This document shows positions 50,708-59,917 of a stretch of DNA of 64,000 nt, in pieces (within the stretch, counting starts at the first letter, position 1; every line of letters starts with the position of its first letter). Origin of the DNA: Leifsonia poae (GTDB taxonomy: Bacteria > Actinomycetota > Actinomycetes > Actinomycetales > Microbacteriaceae). Under the pieces are notes generated by a model that did no database searches, was not told the DNA's origin, and was given only the letters and a program-made list of their open reading frames with translations. The stretch covers positions 3,720,001-3,784,000 of the forward strand of contig NZ_JAIHLP010000002.1 in assembly GCF_020009625.1 (NCBI RefSeq), written 5' to 3'. The translations under genes were made by a program, and so were the position numbers.

Positions 50708-51702
50708 CGGATGTCGAGGTTCTCGTCGTGGGAGACGCGAACCCCGATCTCGTGCTCAGCGGCGACACGGTTCCGCGGTTCGGCCAGGCGGAGCAGCTGC
50801 TCGACGGCGCCGAGCTGCTGCTTGGCGGCAGCGCGGCGATCGTCGCCGCCGGGCTGGCCAGGCTGGGGGTGGGCGCGGCCCTGGTCTCGGTCGTCGGCTC
50901 GGATCGGTTCGGCAGCGAAGTGCTCGACCGATTGCGCGAGCGCGACGTGGATCTCTCCGCTGTCGCCGTGCGCGACGGGGTGCCGACCGGACTCTCGGTG
51001 ATCCTGTCTCAACCGCACGACCGGGCGATTCTCACGCTGCCCGGCACGATCCCGCTTCTCGACCCGGATGCGGTGCGCTCAGCCGTCGACCGCCTGCGCC
51101 CGCGCCATGTGCACATCGCCTCGTATTTCCTTCAGCCTTCGCTGGCCGCCGGCCTCCCCGGTCTCTTCGATGGGTTGGCCGCGGCAGGGGTGACGACGAG
51201 CCTCGACACGAACTGGGACCCTGCCGAGCGGTGGGAGGGCCTGGAGGAGGTGCTTCGGCGGGTCACCGTGTTCCTTCCCAATCGCGAGGAGGCGCTGGCG
51301 ATAGCGGGGCGGATCCTGGGGCGTCCGACCGTCGATGTGGATGAGGCCGGGGCGCTGCTCTCCTCCCTCGGCTGCCGTGTCGTCGTGAAATCCGGAGCCG
51401 AGGGTGCGGTCGCCTACCAGGCGGGGGAGCGTGTGGCCGATGCCGCCGGCCTGCTCCTCGAGGTGGTGGACACGACGGGGGCCGGGGACAGCTTCGACGC
51501 CGGGTACCTCGCGGCGACCCTCCGTGCCGGAGGGGCCGAAGCCGAGACCGAGGCTGGGCGCCTGCGCTGGGCAGCGGTGGCCGGATCCCTCTCCGTCCGG
51601 GGGCGCGGGGGAACGCAGCGACAGGCCACGAGGGCCGAGGTGCTCGCCCTGACCGCCCCGGGTTCGGAAGCGCTGACGATCACCGCAGCCTCAGCCGGCT
51701 GA
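50704..51702 (+). CDS. PfkB family carbohydrate kinase
   Basis: A 332-residue ribokinase-fold kinase. It opens VLVVGDANPDLVLSG and LLGGSAAIVAAGLARLG (sugar-binding glycines). The C-terminal DTTGAGDSFDAGYLA carries the catalytic Asp and anion hole. ATG 50704 overlaps the permease stop (ATGA). Last gene of the operon; in the frl order this is the kinase that phosphorylates the imported sugar before the SIS enzyme acts. Its last 12 bases overlap the convergent aldo/keto reductase. Confidence 0.9.
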   Translation: MTDVEVLVVGDANPDLVLSGDTVPRFGQAEQLLDGAELLLGGSAAIVAAGLARLGVGAALVSVVGSDRFGSEVLDRLRERDVDLSAVAVRDGVPTGLSVILSQPHDRAILTLPGTIPLLDPDAVRSAVDRLRPRHVHIASYFLQPSLAAGLPGLFDGLAAAGVTTSLDTNWDPAERWEGLEEVLRRVTVFLPNREEALAIAGRILGRPTVDVDEAGALLSSLGCRVVVKSGAEGAVAYQAGERVADAAGLLLEVVDTTGAGDSFDAGYLAATLRAGGAEAETEAGRLRWAAVAGSLSVRGRGGTQRQATRAEVLALTAPGSEALTITAASAG

Positions 51703-52713
51703 CCGCTGCGCGAGCGGACGTCGCCGCCGGTCGAGCTCCTGCAGCGACGGCGGAACAAAGGCCTGGTCGAGGGTGCCGACATCGGTACCGGGCGGCACGA
51801 TCGCGTCGATCCGGTCGAGGAGCTCGTCGGAGAGCGCCACGTCGAGCCCCGCGAGGAGGTCGTCGAACTGCGCCATCGTGCGGGCACCGAGCAGCGCGCT
51901 CGTCACTCCGGGATGCGCGATCGCGAACGCCATGGCGAGATGCGTCATCGGCAGCCCGGCCTCTTCCGCGAGCGGGATCAGCTGCTCCACCACATCCAGG
52001 CGCTGCTCGTTGCGGAACGCGGTGTTGAAGGTGGCGCGGATCACATCGGTGTCCTGCCCTCGGCGCACCCGGCCGGTGAGCATCCCCTGGCCGAGCGGTC
52101 CCCAGACGAGAACGCCCATCCCGTACCGCTGGGCGACGGGGAGGACTTCGCGCTCGATGCCCCGGTTCAGGATCGAGTACGGCGGTTGCTCGGTGCGCAG
52201 CCGCTCCAGGCCGCGACGCTCGGCCGCCCAGTGTGCTTCGACGAGGTCCGAGGCCGGGAGCATCGAGGTGCCGAACGCGCGGATCTTGCCGCTGCGGACG
52301 AGGTCCGTCAGCACGGAGAGCGTCTCTTCGATGTCTGTCGAGGGGTCTGGGCGTTGGAGCTGGTACAGGTCGATGTGGTCGGTTTGGAGGCGGCGCAGCG
52401 AGTTCTCGACCGCGGTCACGATCCACCGCCGTGAGGCGCCGCCCTGGTTCGGGTCTGTGCCCATCGGCATCCCACCCTTCGTAGCGAGGACGACGTCGTC
52501 GCGGCGGCCCCGCAGGGCCCGGCCGACGACATCCTCCGAGTCGCCGTACCGGTCGGCGGTGTCGATGAGGTTGATTCCGGCGTCGAGGGCTTTGTGGATG
52601 ATCCTGGCGGAGTCGTCGGGGTCGGGGTTTCCGACCTGGGTGGAGAACATGAGGGCGCCGAGCGCGTACGGGCTGACCTTGATGCCGGTTCTGCCGAGGG
52701 GTCGATACTGCAT
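51691..52713 (-). CDS. aldo/keto reductase
   Basis: A 340-residue reductase of the AKR11/12-like group. Asp51 and Tyr56 (DTADRYG) and Lys79 (ATKGG) form three of the four catalytic residues. The usual His is Gln120 in DLYQLQRPD, where relatives have LHRPD; this may reduce or alter activity. Cofactor residues near the end read ALLGARTMAQFDD. ATG 52713 follows AGGAGACC. It is divergent from a TetR gene (52830), and the palindrome at 52798-52814 lies between them. Confidence 0.9.
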   Translation of the reverse strand: MQYRPLGRTGIKVSPYALGALMFSTQVGNPDPDDSARIIHKALDAGINLIDTADRYGDSEDVVGRALRGRRDDVVLATKGGMPMGTDPNQGGASRRWIVTAVENSLRRLQTDHIDLYQLQRPDPSTDIEETLSVLTDLVRSGKIRAFGTSMLPASDLVEAHWAAERRGLERLRTEQPPYSILNRGIEREVLPVAQRYGMGVLVWGPLGQGMLTGRVRRGQDTDVIRATFNTAFRNEQRLDVVEQLIPLAEEAGLPMTHLAMAFAIAHPGVTSALLGARTMAQFDDLLAGLDVALSDELLDRIDAIVPPGTDVGTLDQAFVPPSLQELDRRRRPLAQRSAG

Positions 52714-52784
52714 GGTCGGTCTCCTGTCGCTGTTCACCGTGCCGTGCGGCGTGGCGATGACGTATGCTGTCGAAACGGAACGTC

Positions 52785-52814
52785 TTTCCGGAACTATACG
52801 GAAAAGCTTTCCGT
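52785..52814. promoter_or_regulatory. TetR operator: three CGGAAA/TTTCCG arms
   Basis: TTTCCG (52785-52790), CGGAAA (52799-52804) and TTTCCG (52808-52813). The inner pair forms ACGGAAA-AGC-TTTCCGT with 7-bp arms. It lies 15 bases before the TetR start (52830) and 72 bases upstream of the aldo/keto reductase start; likely autoregulation plus repression of the reductase. Confidence 0.65.
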
Positions 52815-52829
52815 TAAACAAGGAGGGTC

Positions 52830-53438
52830 ATGGAATCGGTCGAGACGAACCCCACGACCGCACCGTCGGGGGGAAGCGGGGGCGGGCAGCGTCGCCGTCG
52901 CTCCGACGCGCAACGCAACGTGGTCGCCCTGCTCGACGCGGCCAAGAGCGTGTTCGCCCGCACCGGTGTCGACGCGCCGGCGAAAGAGATCACCGATCTC
53001 GCCGGAGTCGGGGTCGGAACCCTCTACCGGCACTTTCCGCGCCGGTCCGATCTGATCCTGGCCGTGATGCAGCACGAGATCGATGCTTGCGCCGGAGCGG
53101 CCGCGACGCTCAGCAGCGAACACGACCCCTGGGATGCGCTCACGCTGTGGATCGGGCGGCTCACGGCTCTCGTCGGAACCAAACAGGGCCTGGCGTCGGC
53201 GCTCCACTCGGGCGACCCTGCCTTCGACGATCTGCCGCGATCGATCATGGAACAACTGGAGCCGGCGCTCGGCGCGCTCCTCGACGCGGCGAGGGCCGAT
53301 GGCTCGGTGAAGGCGGAGATCGCACCGGCCGAGGTCGTGCTCACCGTCGCCCTGCTGTGCCAACCTGTGCGGGGCGAGACCCCCACGTTCACCGAGCGGA
53401 TGATCCGCATCTTCGTCGAGGGGCTGCGCTCCCGGTAG
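52830..53438 (+). CDS. TetR/AcrR family transcriptional regulator
   Basis: A 202-residue repressor: after a Gly/Arg-rich leader (RRRRSD), the helix-turn-helix PAKEITDLAGVGVGTLYRHF (about 50-70), then a helical ligand domain. ATG 52830 has AAGGAGG four bases upstream. The palindrome just before it and the divergent aldo/keto reductase make this a classic local repressor-target pair, typical of electrophile or aldehyde response, though the inducer is unknown. Confidence 0.92.
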   Translation: MESVETNPTTAPSGGSGGGQRRRRSDAQRNVVALLDAAKSVFARTGVDAPAKEITDLAGVGVGTLYRHFPRRSDLILAVMQHEIDACAGAAATLSSEHDPWDALTLWIGRLTALVGTKQGLASALHSGDPAFDDLPRSIMEQLEPALGALLDAARADGSVKAEIAPAEVVLTVALLCQPVRGETPTFTERMIRIFVEGLRSR

Positions 53439-53444
53439 CCGTAC

Positions 53445-55766
53445 CTACTGGTTCTGGTTCTGGTTCTGATTCGGCGCCGTGGTCGGTGGGATCGCCGGCC
53501 CGGTCGGCGCGGCCGGAGCGCTCGGTGCGGGGCTCGCGGGCGCCTGCGTCGTGCTCGGTGCCGGCGTTGACGGTGTCGACGGGTTCGAATACGAGTTGCT
53601 GCCGTAGACCATCGACGACGGAGGCGCGGGGAAGGCGGTTCCGGGATAGGTGGCATCCAGTGCGGCGAGGATCGGCTTGTCGATGGAGAACTTCACATCG
53701 CCGCCGTCGATCCCCTGGAAGTACTGGGAGCGCAACGCGACGTGTCCGGAGACGTTGCCGACCCACAGGGCGTTGGTCGCGGTCGTCGTCGACGTGACGA
53801 GCCAGTTCTGCTCCGAGTTGTCGGTGGTGCCGGTTTTGCCCATGATGTCGCTGCCGTCGAAGGGATTGGCGGTGGTCGCGGTGCCGTTCGTCATCACGTG
53901 GCGCAGCGCGTAGACCACGCCGTCTGCGATCTGCGGTGTGATCGCCTGGGTGCAGGTGCTCGCCGGGACAGCGTGATCCTTGCCGTCGGAGGTGACGACA
54001 CGGTCGATGGCGATCGGCGTGCACACCTTTCCGCCGTTCGCGATGCCGGCATACGCCGTGGCCATCGTCAGCGGTGAGACCTCGTTGACCCCGAGGATCA
54101 TCGACGGGATGAGCTGCCACGGCTCCGACGGCGACGCCGTGTGCACCAGGAGGCTCTGGGCGGCGGAGGAGATGTTGCACAGGTCGAGTTGTGTCGCCAT
54201 ATCGGCGAACGCGGTGTTGACGGAGGCCTCCGTGGCCTCGAGCACGCTCATGTTGCCGGTCTCCGTGCTCTCGTCGTTCTGCACATCCCAGCCCTGCTGG
54301 CCGATGTCGGTGCACGAGGCGGGGAAGTCGGAGAACGAGAACTCGTGCTGGCTCGCGTTGACGATCTCGTTCAGCGAATGGCCCGCCTCCAGCCAGGCGA
54401 CCAGGTCGAACGCCTTGAACGAGGAGCCGGTCTGGAAGCCGCCCGACCCGCCGTAGTCGTAGTCGGTGGAATAGTTGATCGCCGTCGCGCCAGCCGGTGG
54501 TGTCGCACTGTCGTCGAACGGCCGGTTCTGCACCATGTTGAGGATGCGGCCCGAGCCGGGTTGCATCGACACATCCGCCGCCCCGAGATCGAGGTCGGGG
54601 TCGGTCGACGGGATGTACGCGCTCAGGGAGGTCTGGGCCGTGTTCTGCATGTCGAGGTTGAGGGTGGTGTACACCTTGAGGCCGCCGGTGCGGAAGAAGG
54701 CCGCCCGGTCGTCGGCGGTCGCACCGAACGCCTTGTCGTTCAGGATGACGTCTTGAACGTAGTCGCAGAAGAACCCGGCGTCGGAGGCGCTGGCGCTCTG
54801 GCAGCCGGAGGGCACCGGGGTGATGGTGGGCGTGATCGGTGCGGCGACCGCCGCCTTGTACTGCTGGTCAGTGATCTTCTTCGTGGTGAGCATGCGCTTC
54901 AGCACATAGTCGCGGCGCGCGAGCGTCTCTTTGAAGTGGTTCGCCGCGTTGTTTCCGGGGTTGTCCGCGGCCGATTGGTCGAGTCGGAGGTTCGACGGGT
55001 CGTTCAGGATGGCGACCAGCGTGGCCGACTCGTCGAGCGTGAGCTTGTCCGAGTCCACACCGAAGTAGTACTGTGCGGCGGCCTGCACGCCGTAGACCTG
55101 GCCGCCGAAGCCGACGATGTTCAGATAGCCGACGAGGATCTGCTGCTTGCTGTACGACTTGTCGAGCCCGATCGCGTACCGCAGTTCGCGGATCTTCCGC
55201 GCCAGGGTCGGGCCGGCGACATCGTCGTAGCAGCTCTGGTACGCCTTCTCCTGCGCCTCGTAGACCGCCTTGGCGGCGTTCGGGTTCACCGTCATCGTCT
55301 CGCAGCGCTGCACGAGCACGTTCTTGACGTACTGCTGCGTGATCGAGGAGCCGCCCTGGGTGTCGCCGCCGGCGGAATTCTCCACGAGGGCGCGGATGGT
55401 GCCGGAGACGTCGATGCCGCCCTCGTTGTAGAAGTTCGGGTCTTCGGTGGCCAGCAGCGCATCCCCGAGCACACCGGGGATCTGGGCGGCCGTCACGTCC
55501 ACGCGGTTCTGGTCGTAGAACGTGGCGATCGGCACGGGCTGACCGCCCTTCGTCGCGTAGAACGTCGTCGTCTGGTCGAGCGGCTGGATCTTCAGGTAGC
55601 TGGGCAGGCCGTTGAACGCCTCGGCACCGGCCGAGGCCGACAGGCTGGTCATCGCGATCGACGGCGTGACGCCGACCGCGACGAGGATCGCCGCCACCAC
55701 GCATCCCCCCACGAACGCGGCCCACGCGCCGACCAACTCCCCGACCTTCATACGGCGAACGCGCAC
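53445..55766 (-). CDS. class A penicillin-binding protein (transglycosylase/transpeptidase)
   Basis: A 773-residue peptidoglycan synthase. TM at 15-38; GT51 domain with catalytic Glu108 (ATEDPNF) and GGSSITQQYVKN (138-149); transpeptidase domain with SxxK at 448-451 (SSFK), SVN at 515-517 and KTG at 644-646. The C-terminal tail is Pro/Ala/Thr-rich and ends in four Asn-Gln pairs encoded by a six-base repeat (53448-53471). GTG 55766 is preferred (GAGAGG upstream); ATG 55751 is also possible. Builds glycan strands and cross-links them. Confidence 0.93.
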   Translation of the reverse strand: MRVRRMKVGELVGAWAAFVGGCVVAAILVAVGVTPSIAMTSLSASAGAEAFNGLPSYLKIQPLDQTTTFYATKGGQPVPIATFYDQNRVDVTAAQIPGVLGDALLATEDPNFYNEGGIDVSGTIRALVENSAGGDTQGGSSITQQYVKNVLVQRCETMTVNPNAAKAVYEAQEKAYQSCYDDVAGPTLARKIRELRYAIGLDKSYSKQQILVGYLNIVGFGGQVYGVQAAAQYYFGVDSDKLTLDESATLVAILNDPSNLRLDQSAADNPGNNAANHFKETLARRDYVLKRMLTTKKITDQQYKAAVAAPITPTITPVPSGCQSASASDAGFFCDYVQDVILNDKAFGATADDRAAFFRTGGLKVYTTLNLDMQNTAQTSLSAYIPSTDPDLDLGAADVSMQPGSGRILNMVQNRPFDDSATPPAGATAINYSTDYDYGGSGGFQTGSSFKAFDLVAWLEAGHSLNEIVNASQHEFSFSDFPASCTDIGQQGWDVQNDESTETGNMSVLEATEASVNTAFADMATQLDLCNISSAAQSLLVHTASPSEPWQLIPSMILGVNEVSPLTMATAYAGIANGGKVCTPIAIDRVVTSDGKDHAVPASTCTQAITPQIADGVVYALRHVMTNGTATTANPFDGSDIMGKTGTTDNSEQNWLVTSTTTATNALWVGNVSGHVALRSQYFQGIDGGDVKFSIDKPILAALDATYPGTAFPAPPSSMVYGSNSYSNPSTPSTPAPSTTQAPASPAPSAPAAPTGPAIPPTTAPNQNQNQNQ

Positions 55767-55975
55767 ACGGAACCTCTCTTGACATCAACGGGCCCGCCGA
55801 GTCTTGACCGCCCGGCTCTGAGAATCGTCGGAATCGCATGAGTGTTTCGTGAGACGGCGGCCGAACCCGCGCTCCGCGGCGGGGACGGGACCTGGAACCG
55901 TCGGCCGACGGCGTCTGAGCGTTCTCGCACGATTCGGCGGCGCTCAGCGGGCCGTATTCAGATCGGTGCGATTGG
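55767..55975. other. intergenic region between PBP and PAP2 genes
   Basis: About 210 bases between divergent genes. Contains a perfect 14-bp palindrome CCGTCGGCCGACGG (55898-55911). No credible coding frame or clear promoter boxes were recognised; probably both promoters lie here. Confidence 0.4.
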
Positions 55976-56680
55976 ATGAGCGCCGTGTCTCCGTCTCACC
56001 GCACCCGCCGCGCCCAGCCGCCCCTCCTCGCCGCCCCGCGCCGCTGGGGCTGGTGGGCGGCGATCCTGTTCGTCGCCGTGTTCGCGATCGGCTTCGTGTT
56101 CCGGCTCGTCCCCGGTTCGTCGCAGTACGCCGTCGACGAGGCGCTGAACCGCGCGGCGACCCCGTTCGCCGACTCCGTGGCGCTCGCGCTGGACGTGCTC
56201 GACCGGCCGACGGTGGTGCTGGTCATCCTCGCGGTCGTCTTCGTCGTGGTCGGGTTCGCCGCCTCCTGGTGGCGCGCCCTCGGCGTCTGCGCCGTCACCG
56301 GACTGGGCTGGCTGACGTGTCTCGTGGTCAAGACTGTGGTGGCCCAGCCGCGGCCGCCGATGACCGGCCTGGCGCATCCGCTCGACGTGAGCCCAGCGAC
56401 CCTCAGTTACCCGAGCGGGCACGTCGTGTTCGCCGTCTGTCTGGGCGTCGCCCTGGTGGCGGTCTGCCCGCGCGGCATCGCCCGCACCGGGGTGCTGATG
56501 CTGGCGATCGTCTTCGTGGCCGTCGTCGCCTGGTCGCGCCTCTACGTGGGGGTGCACTATCCGACCGACGTCATCGGTGCGGTGCTGAACGGGGTCGCCG
56601 GGTCGGTGCTCTTCCTCGGCCTGTGGAACCTCGTGGTGCGTCGGGTGACCCGTGCGCGTGGGCCGCAGACGACACCCTGA
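55976..56680 (+). CDS. PAP2-family phosphatase
   Basis: A 234-residue membrane phosphatase with about five TM helices. Motifs: KTVVAQPRP (C1), PSGHVVF (C2, the His acid-base) and SRLYVGVHYPTDV (C3, nucleophilic His). Such proteins dephosphorylate lipid pyrophosphates (for example undecaprenyl pyrophosphate) or lysolipids. It faces away from the PBP, consistent with cell-envelope context, but the substrate is not fixed by sequence. The ribosome site before ATG 55976 is weak. Confidence 0.9.
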   Translation: MSAVSPSHRTRRAQPPLLAAPRRWGWWAAILFVAVFAIGFVFRLVPGSSQYAVDEALNRAATPFADSVALALDVLDRPTVVLVILAVVFVVVGFAASWWRALGVCAVTGLGWLTCLVVKTVVAQPRPPMTGLAHPLDVSPATLSYPSGHVVFAVCLGVALVAVCPRGIARTGVLMLAIVFVAVVAWSRLYVGVHYPTDVIGAVLNGVAGSVLFLGLWNLVVRRVTRARGPQTTP

Positions 56681-56681
56681 C

Positions 56682-56696
56682 TGAAATCGGATTTCA
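56682..56696. promoter_or_regulatory. RpiR-type operator TGAAAT-CGG-ATTTCA
   Basis: Perfect 15-base palindrome immediately after the PAP2 stop, 84 bases before the RpiR gene. TGAAA-N5-TTTCA is the pattern reported for MurR/RpiR regulators. Probably autoregulatory. Confidence 0.6.
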
Positions 56697-56780
56697 TCGT
56701 CCAATCGGCAATGAAACGATCATCCGCCGTTAACCTCGGCGTCGTCGGGCGGTTCATCCCGCCTCGGTAGCGTCGCGGTC

Positions 56781-57665
56781 GTGACACAGAATTCCACTCT
56801 CGCCGCCCCGCTGAAATCGGATGCCGGCACCCCGGTCACCGAGCGCATCCGGGCCAGCCTCACGGCGCTCTCGCCCGCCGAACGACGCGTCGCCGACGCG
56901 GTGCTCGCCGACCCGGCCGCCGTCATCCACCTCTCGGTGACCGAACTCGCGACGCTGGCCGAAGCCTCCGCTGCCACCGTCATCCGGCTCTGCGCCACCC
57001 TGGGGTTGCGCGGCTACCAGGATCTGAAGATCATGCTGGCCCGCGAATCCATCCCGGCCGACCGGCAGGTGCTCGGCGCGATCCGCGACGGCGATGGAAC
57101 AGGCGACGTCGTCGCGAAAGTGCTCGGCGGCACCGCGCTCGCCCTCCAGCAGGTCGTCGCGGCCGTCGATGTGAACGCCGTCGCCCGGATCGTGGACGCG
57201 CTGCTCGCGGCCCGGCGCGTGAGCTTAGGCGCGGTCGGAACCTCGGCCCCACTCGCGCAAGACATCGCCTACCGGCTGACGACCATCGGCATCGATGCCT
57301 CCTTCGTCGCCGATGTGCACGCGCAGCATGTCGCCGCCCGCATGCTCCTCCCCGCCGATGTGTTCTTCGCGGTCAGCCACACCGGCTCCACCTTCGAGAC
57401 GCTCGCCACCGCGAAGGCCGCCCGCTCGGCCGGAGCGACCGTGATCGCCCTCACCAGTTTCGCCAGCTCCCCGCTCACGGAGGTGGCCGACCTCATCCTC
57501 GTCGCCGGCAGCCCCGAGACGGCCTACCGCGTGGAGGCGATGGTGAGCCGCATCGTGCACCTCACCCTGCTCGACGCGATCTTCGTCGCCCTCACGATGC
57601 GCAGCGCGACCAGCGGCGCATACCAGAACGTGACCGCCGATGTGCTCGTCGAGCACCGCGTCTGA
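56781..57665 (+). CDS. MurR/RpiR family transcriptional regulator
   Basis: A 294-residue regulator with an N-terminal helix-turn-helix (VTELATLAEASAATVIRLCA, about 53-72) preceded by the LSPAERRVADAVL helix, and a C-terminal SIS sensor for phosphosugars (VGTSAPLAQDIAYRLTTIG, FFAVSHTGSTFETL). GTG 56781 starts it. It is followed by a phosphoesterase and an ABC transporter on the same strand, which it likely regulates in response to a sugar phosphate. Confidence 0.92.
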   Translation: MTQNSTLAAPLKSDAGTPVTERIRASLTALSPAERRVADAVLADPAAVIHLSVTELATLAEASAATVIRLCATLGLRGYQDLKIMLARESIPADRQVLGAIRDGDGTGDVVAKVLGGTALALQQVVAAVDVNAVARIVDALLAARRVSLGAVGTSAPLAQDIAYRLTTIGIDASFVADVHAQHVAARMLLPADVFFAVSHTGSTFETLATAKAARSAGATVIALTSFASSPLTEVADLILVAGSPETAYRVEAMVSRIVHLTLLDAIFVALTMRSATSGAYQNVTADVLVEHRV

Positions 57666-57754
57666 GTCACCGACCGCCTCCCCGCCCCCGATCACCGACC
57701 CCCGGCCCCATCACCGACCCCGCCCCGCCCCCGATCAAGACAGGAACCATTCCC

Positions 57755-59917
57755 GTGCACGGATACGTCGTCACCGACACCGAAACCAGCGAGACCGCGC
57801 CCCGGGGCATCCCCGGCATCGCCGTGAGCAACGGCACCGACGTCGTCGAGACCGATGACCAGGGCCGCTTCGAACTCCCCGACACCGGCCGCTTCGTCAC
57901 CCTCACCCGCCCGACCGGGTTCACCGCAGACCCCTGGTGGGTGCGCGCGACGGCGGGGGAGATCCGTTTCACGCTGACGCCGCAGGAGCAACCGCTGCCC
58001 TACTCGTTCGCCCACCTGACCGACACGCATATGACGGTGCCGGCCGATCATCCCGCCTTCGACCCGGCGCTCCTGGAAGCGTTCGGGCTGTACCGCGAGG
58101 GGAGCCTGCCGCAGCAGATCGTCGACTTCCTGGCGGAGCTGCCCCGGCGCGAACCGCAGGTGCGCAGCGTCATGATCACCGGTGACCTGGTCGACCACGG
58201 TCGCCCGGCCGAGTATGAGCTCTACACGGAGGCACTCGCGACGAGTCCGCTTCCCGTCCACGTCATCCCCGGAAACCACGACCACATGACCGACGAGCAC
58301 GGGATGTTCGTCAGCCGCAACAACTACCTCACCAACGCGGGGACCGTGGAGAATTACGAGCGCTTCGTCGGACCGCGCTGGTACTCGTTCGACGTGGCCG
58401 GACTGCACGTCGTGGCGATGGACTGGCACAGCCACGAGCTCGGCATCGACCACGATGAGCAGAACGCCTGGCTTCGCAACGACCTCGCCCGCCGCACCCC
58501 CGGATCGCCCTGGATCCTGCTCTTCCACGACCAGCCGAACGCCTCGCTCCTCGACCACGTGCCGTGGCAGCCGATCGCCGCGTTCTCCGGTCACTGGCAC
58601 ACCTCCCGCGTCGTGGAAGTCGACGGAGCGCTGCACGTCAACAGCCCCACCACCTTCTTCGCCAGCCTCGACTACAGTCCGCCTGCCTTCCGGGTCATCA
58701 CCTGGGACGGGGAGACGATCGGTCTGCGAACCGAGACCGTCCTCGTGCGCGAGAGCCCCGTCGAGCTCGACGATGTCTCCACCGCCACCTTCTCCAGCGC
58801 CCCGGCGCGGCGGTCGGCGGATGCGGTGCTCTGGCGCTCGCCGCTTGTCGGCGCCTCCCACCGGCAGTCGGTGCTCGTGGACGGCGACCTCGTCGTCGCC
58901 GGATCGCAGATCGAGGATCGCGCCGCCGGCACGGTCGAAGCGTTCGATCTGGCCTCGGGGGAGCGTGTGTGGCGGGCCGACACCCGGTCGGCCGTGAAGA
59001 CCACACCCGTCGTCTCCGGTGGCCTGGTGATCGCCGCCGAAGTGAGTGGCGACGTGACCGCCTACGACCGCGCGACCGGCGAGTTCGCCTGGCGCGTCGA
59101 CTCGAGCGACCCGCTCCGCCGGTTCGCCTGGGGTGGCCCGGCGACCGCGAACGGCCTGGTCTACCTGGGCGACCAGAGCGACCTTCGCGCCATCGACGCC
59201 GCCCGCGGCGCGGTTGTGTGGCGTCGCGACGACCTCTCGCCCCACCACAACCTGGTCAACCACTCGACGCCGTTGATCGTCGGCGACCTGCTGGTCATGG
59301 GCTTCTGGCCGACTCCGCAGCATCCGGTCGGCCTCGACGCCCGCACGGGGGAATCCGTCTGGGCGGGCGCGCCCGTGCCCGATGAGGTCTCGTTCGAGGC
59401 GATGAAGCAGCTGCTCATCATGGGCACGGCCGTGCACGACCCGCAGCGCGACCTCGTGCTCATGCCCGCGTTCGGACACTCCGCCGCGGTCGAGCGCGCG
59501 ACCGGCCGTGTCGTCTGGGCCACCGCGCACCGCGGCGGCTTCAGCCCGTCCGCTCCGGTCGTCACCGCGGCCGGCTATGTGGCGACGAGCGCGGGCGTCG
59601 GCCTGCAGGTGCTGGAGCCGGAGACCGGCGAGATCCTGCGGGAGATCGCGGTCGAGGGAGATGCGCCCTTCCCGATGTCCTCCTACACGAAGACGCCGCA
59701 TCCGGTCGTCTCGGCGCCGCTCTCGGCCGACGGGACGCTGCTGCTCAGCGGCCTCGACGGCGTGATCCGCCGCCTCGACCCCGCCAGCGGCGCCGAGGTC
59801 GGGCGAGCTCAGCTGCACGCCCCGATCGCCTCCACGCTGACCGAGGCGGGGGAGCTGTTCGTCGGGGTCGGCACCGATGGCGGCGTGTTCGCCGTGTCGC
59901 GGAGCGTCGCCTCATGA
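57755..59917 (+). CDS. metallophosphoesterase fused to a PQQ-like beta-propeller
   Basis: A 720-residue protein with three parts: an N-terminal carboxypeptidase-regulatory-like beta domain (about 1-75), a calcineurin-type phosphoesterase (about 80-330) with Asp90/His92 (LTDTH), GD (143-144), GNHDH (173-177), His258 and GHWH (279-282), and a PQQ-type beta-propeller (about 340-720; repeats such as VEAFDLASGERVW, VTAYDRATGEFAW, GLDARTGESVW). No signal peptide is seen, so it appears cytoplasmic. GTG 57755 starts it. Adjacent ABC permeases overlap it by 4 bases, so it probably processes an imported phosphorylated or phosphodiester compound. Confidence 0.85.
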   Translation: MHGYVVTDTETSETAPRGIPGIAVSNGTDVVETDDQGRFELPDTGRFVTLTRPTGFTADPWWVRATAGEIRFTLTPQEQPLPYSFAHLTDTHMTVPADHPAFDPALLEAFGLYREGSLPQQIVDFLAELPRREPQVRSVMITGDLVDHGRPAEYELYTEALATSPLPVHVIPGNHDHMTDEHGMFVSRNNYLTNAGTVENYERFVGPRWYSFDVAGLHVVAMDWHSHELGIDHDEQNAWLRNDLARRTPGSPWILLFHDQPNASLLDHVPWQPIAAFSGHWHTSRVVEVDGALHVNSPTTFFASLDYSPPAFRVITWDGETIGLRTETVLVRESPVELDDVSTATFSSAPARRSADAVLWRSPLVGASHRQSVLVDGDLVVAGSQIEDRAAGTVEAFDLASGERVWRADTRSAVKTTPVVSGGLVIAAEVSGDVTAYDRATGEFAWRVDSSDPLRRFAWGGPATANGLVYLGDQSDLRAIDAARGAVVWRRDDLSPHHNLVNHSTPLIVGDLLVMGFWPTPQHPVGLDARTGESVWAGAPVPDEVSFEAMKQLLIMGTAVHDPQRDLVLMPAFGHSAAVERATGRVVWATAHRGGFSPSAPVVTAAGYVATSAGVGLQVLEPETGEILREIAVEGDAPFPMSSYTKTPHPVVSAPLSADGTLLLSGLDGVIRRLDPASGAEVGRAQLHAPIASTLTEAGELFVGVGTDGGVFAVSRSVAS

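Noticed and set aside
55898..55911. Specific operator for the PBP or PAP2 gene
   Set aside because: CCGTCGGCCGACGG is a perfect palindrome, but GC-only palindromes of this size are frequent in such DNA and no regulator gene is adjacent.
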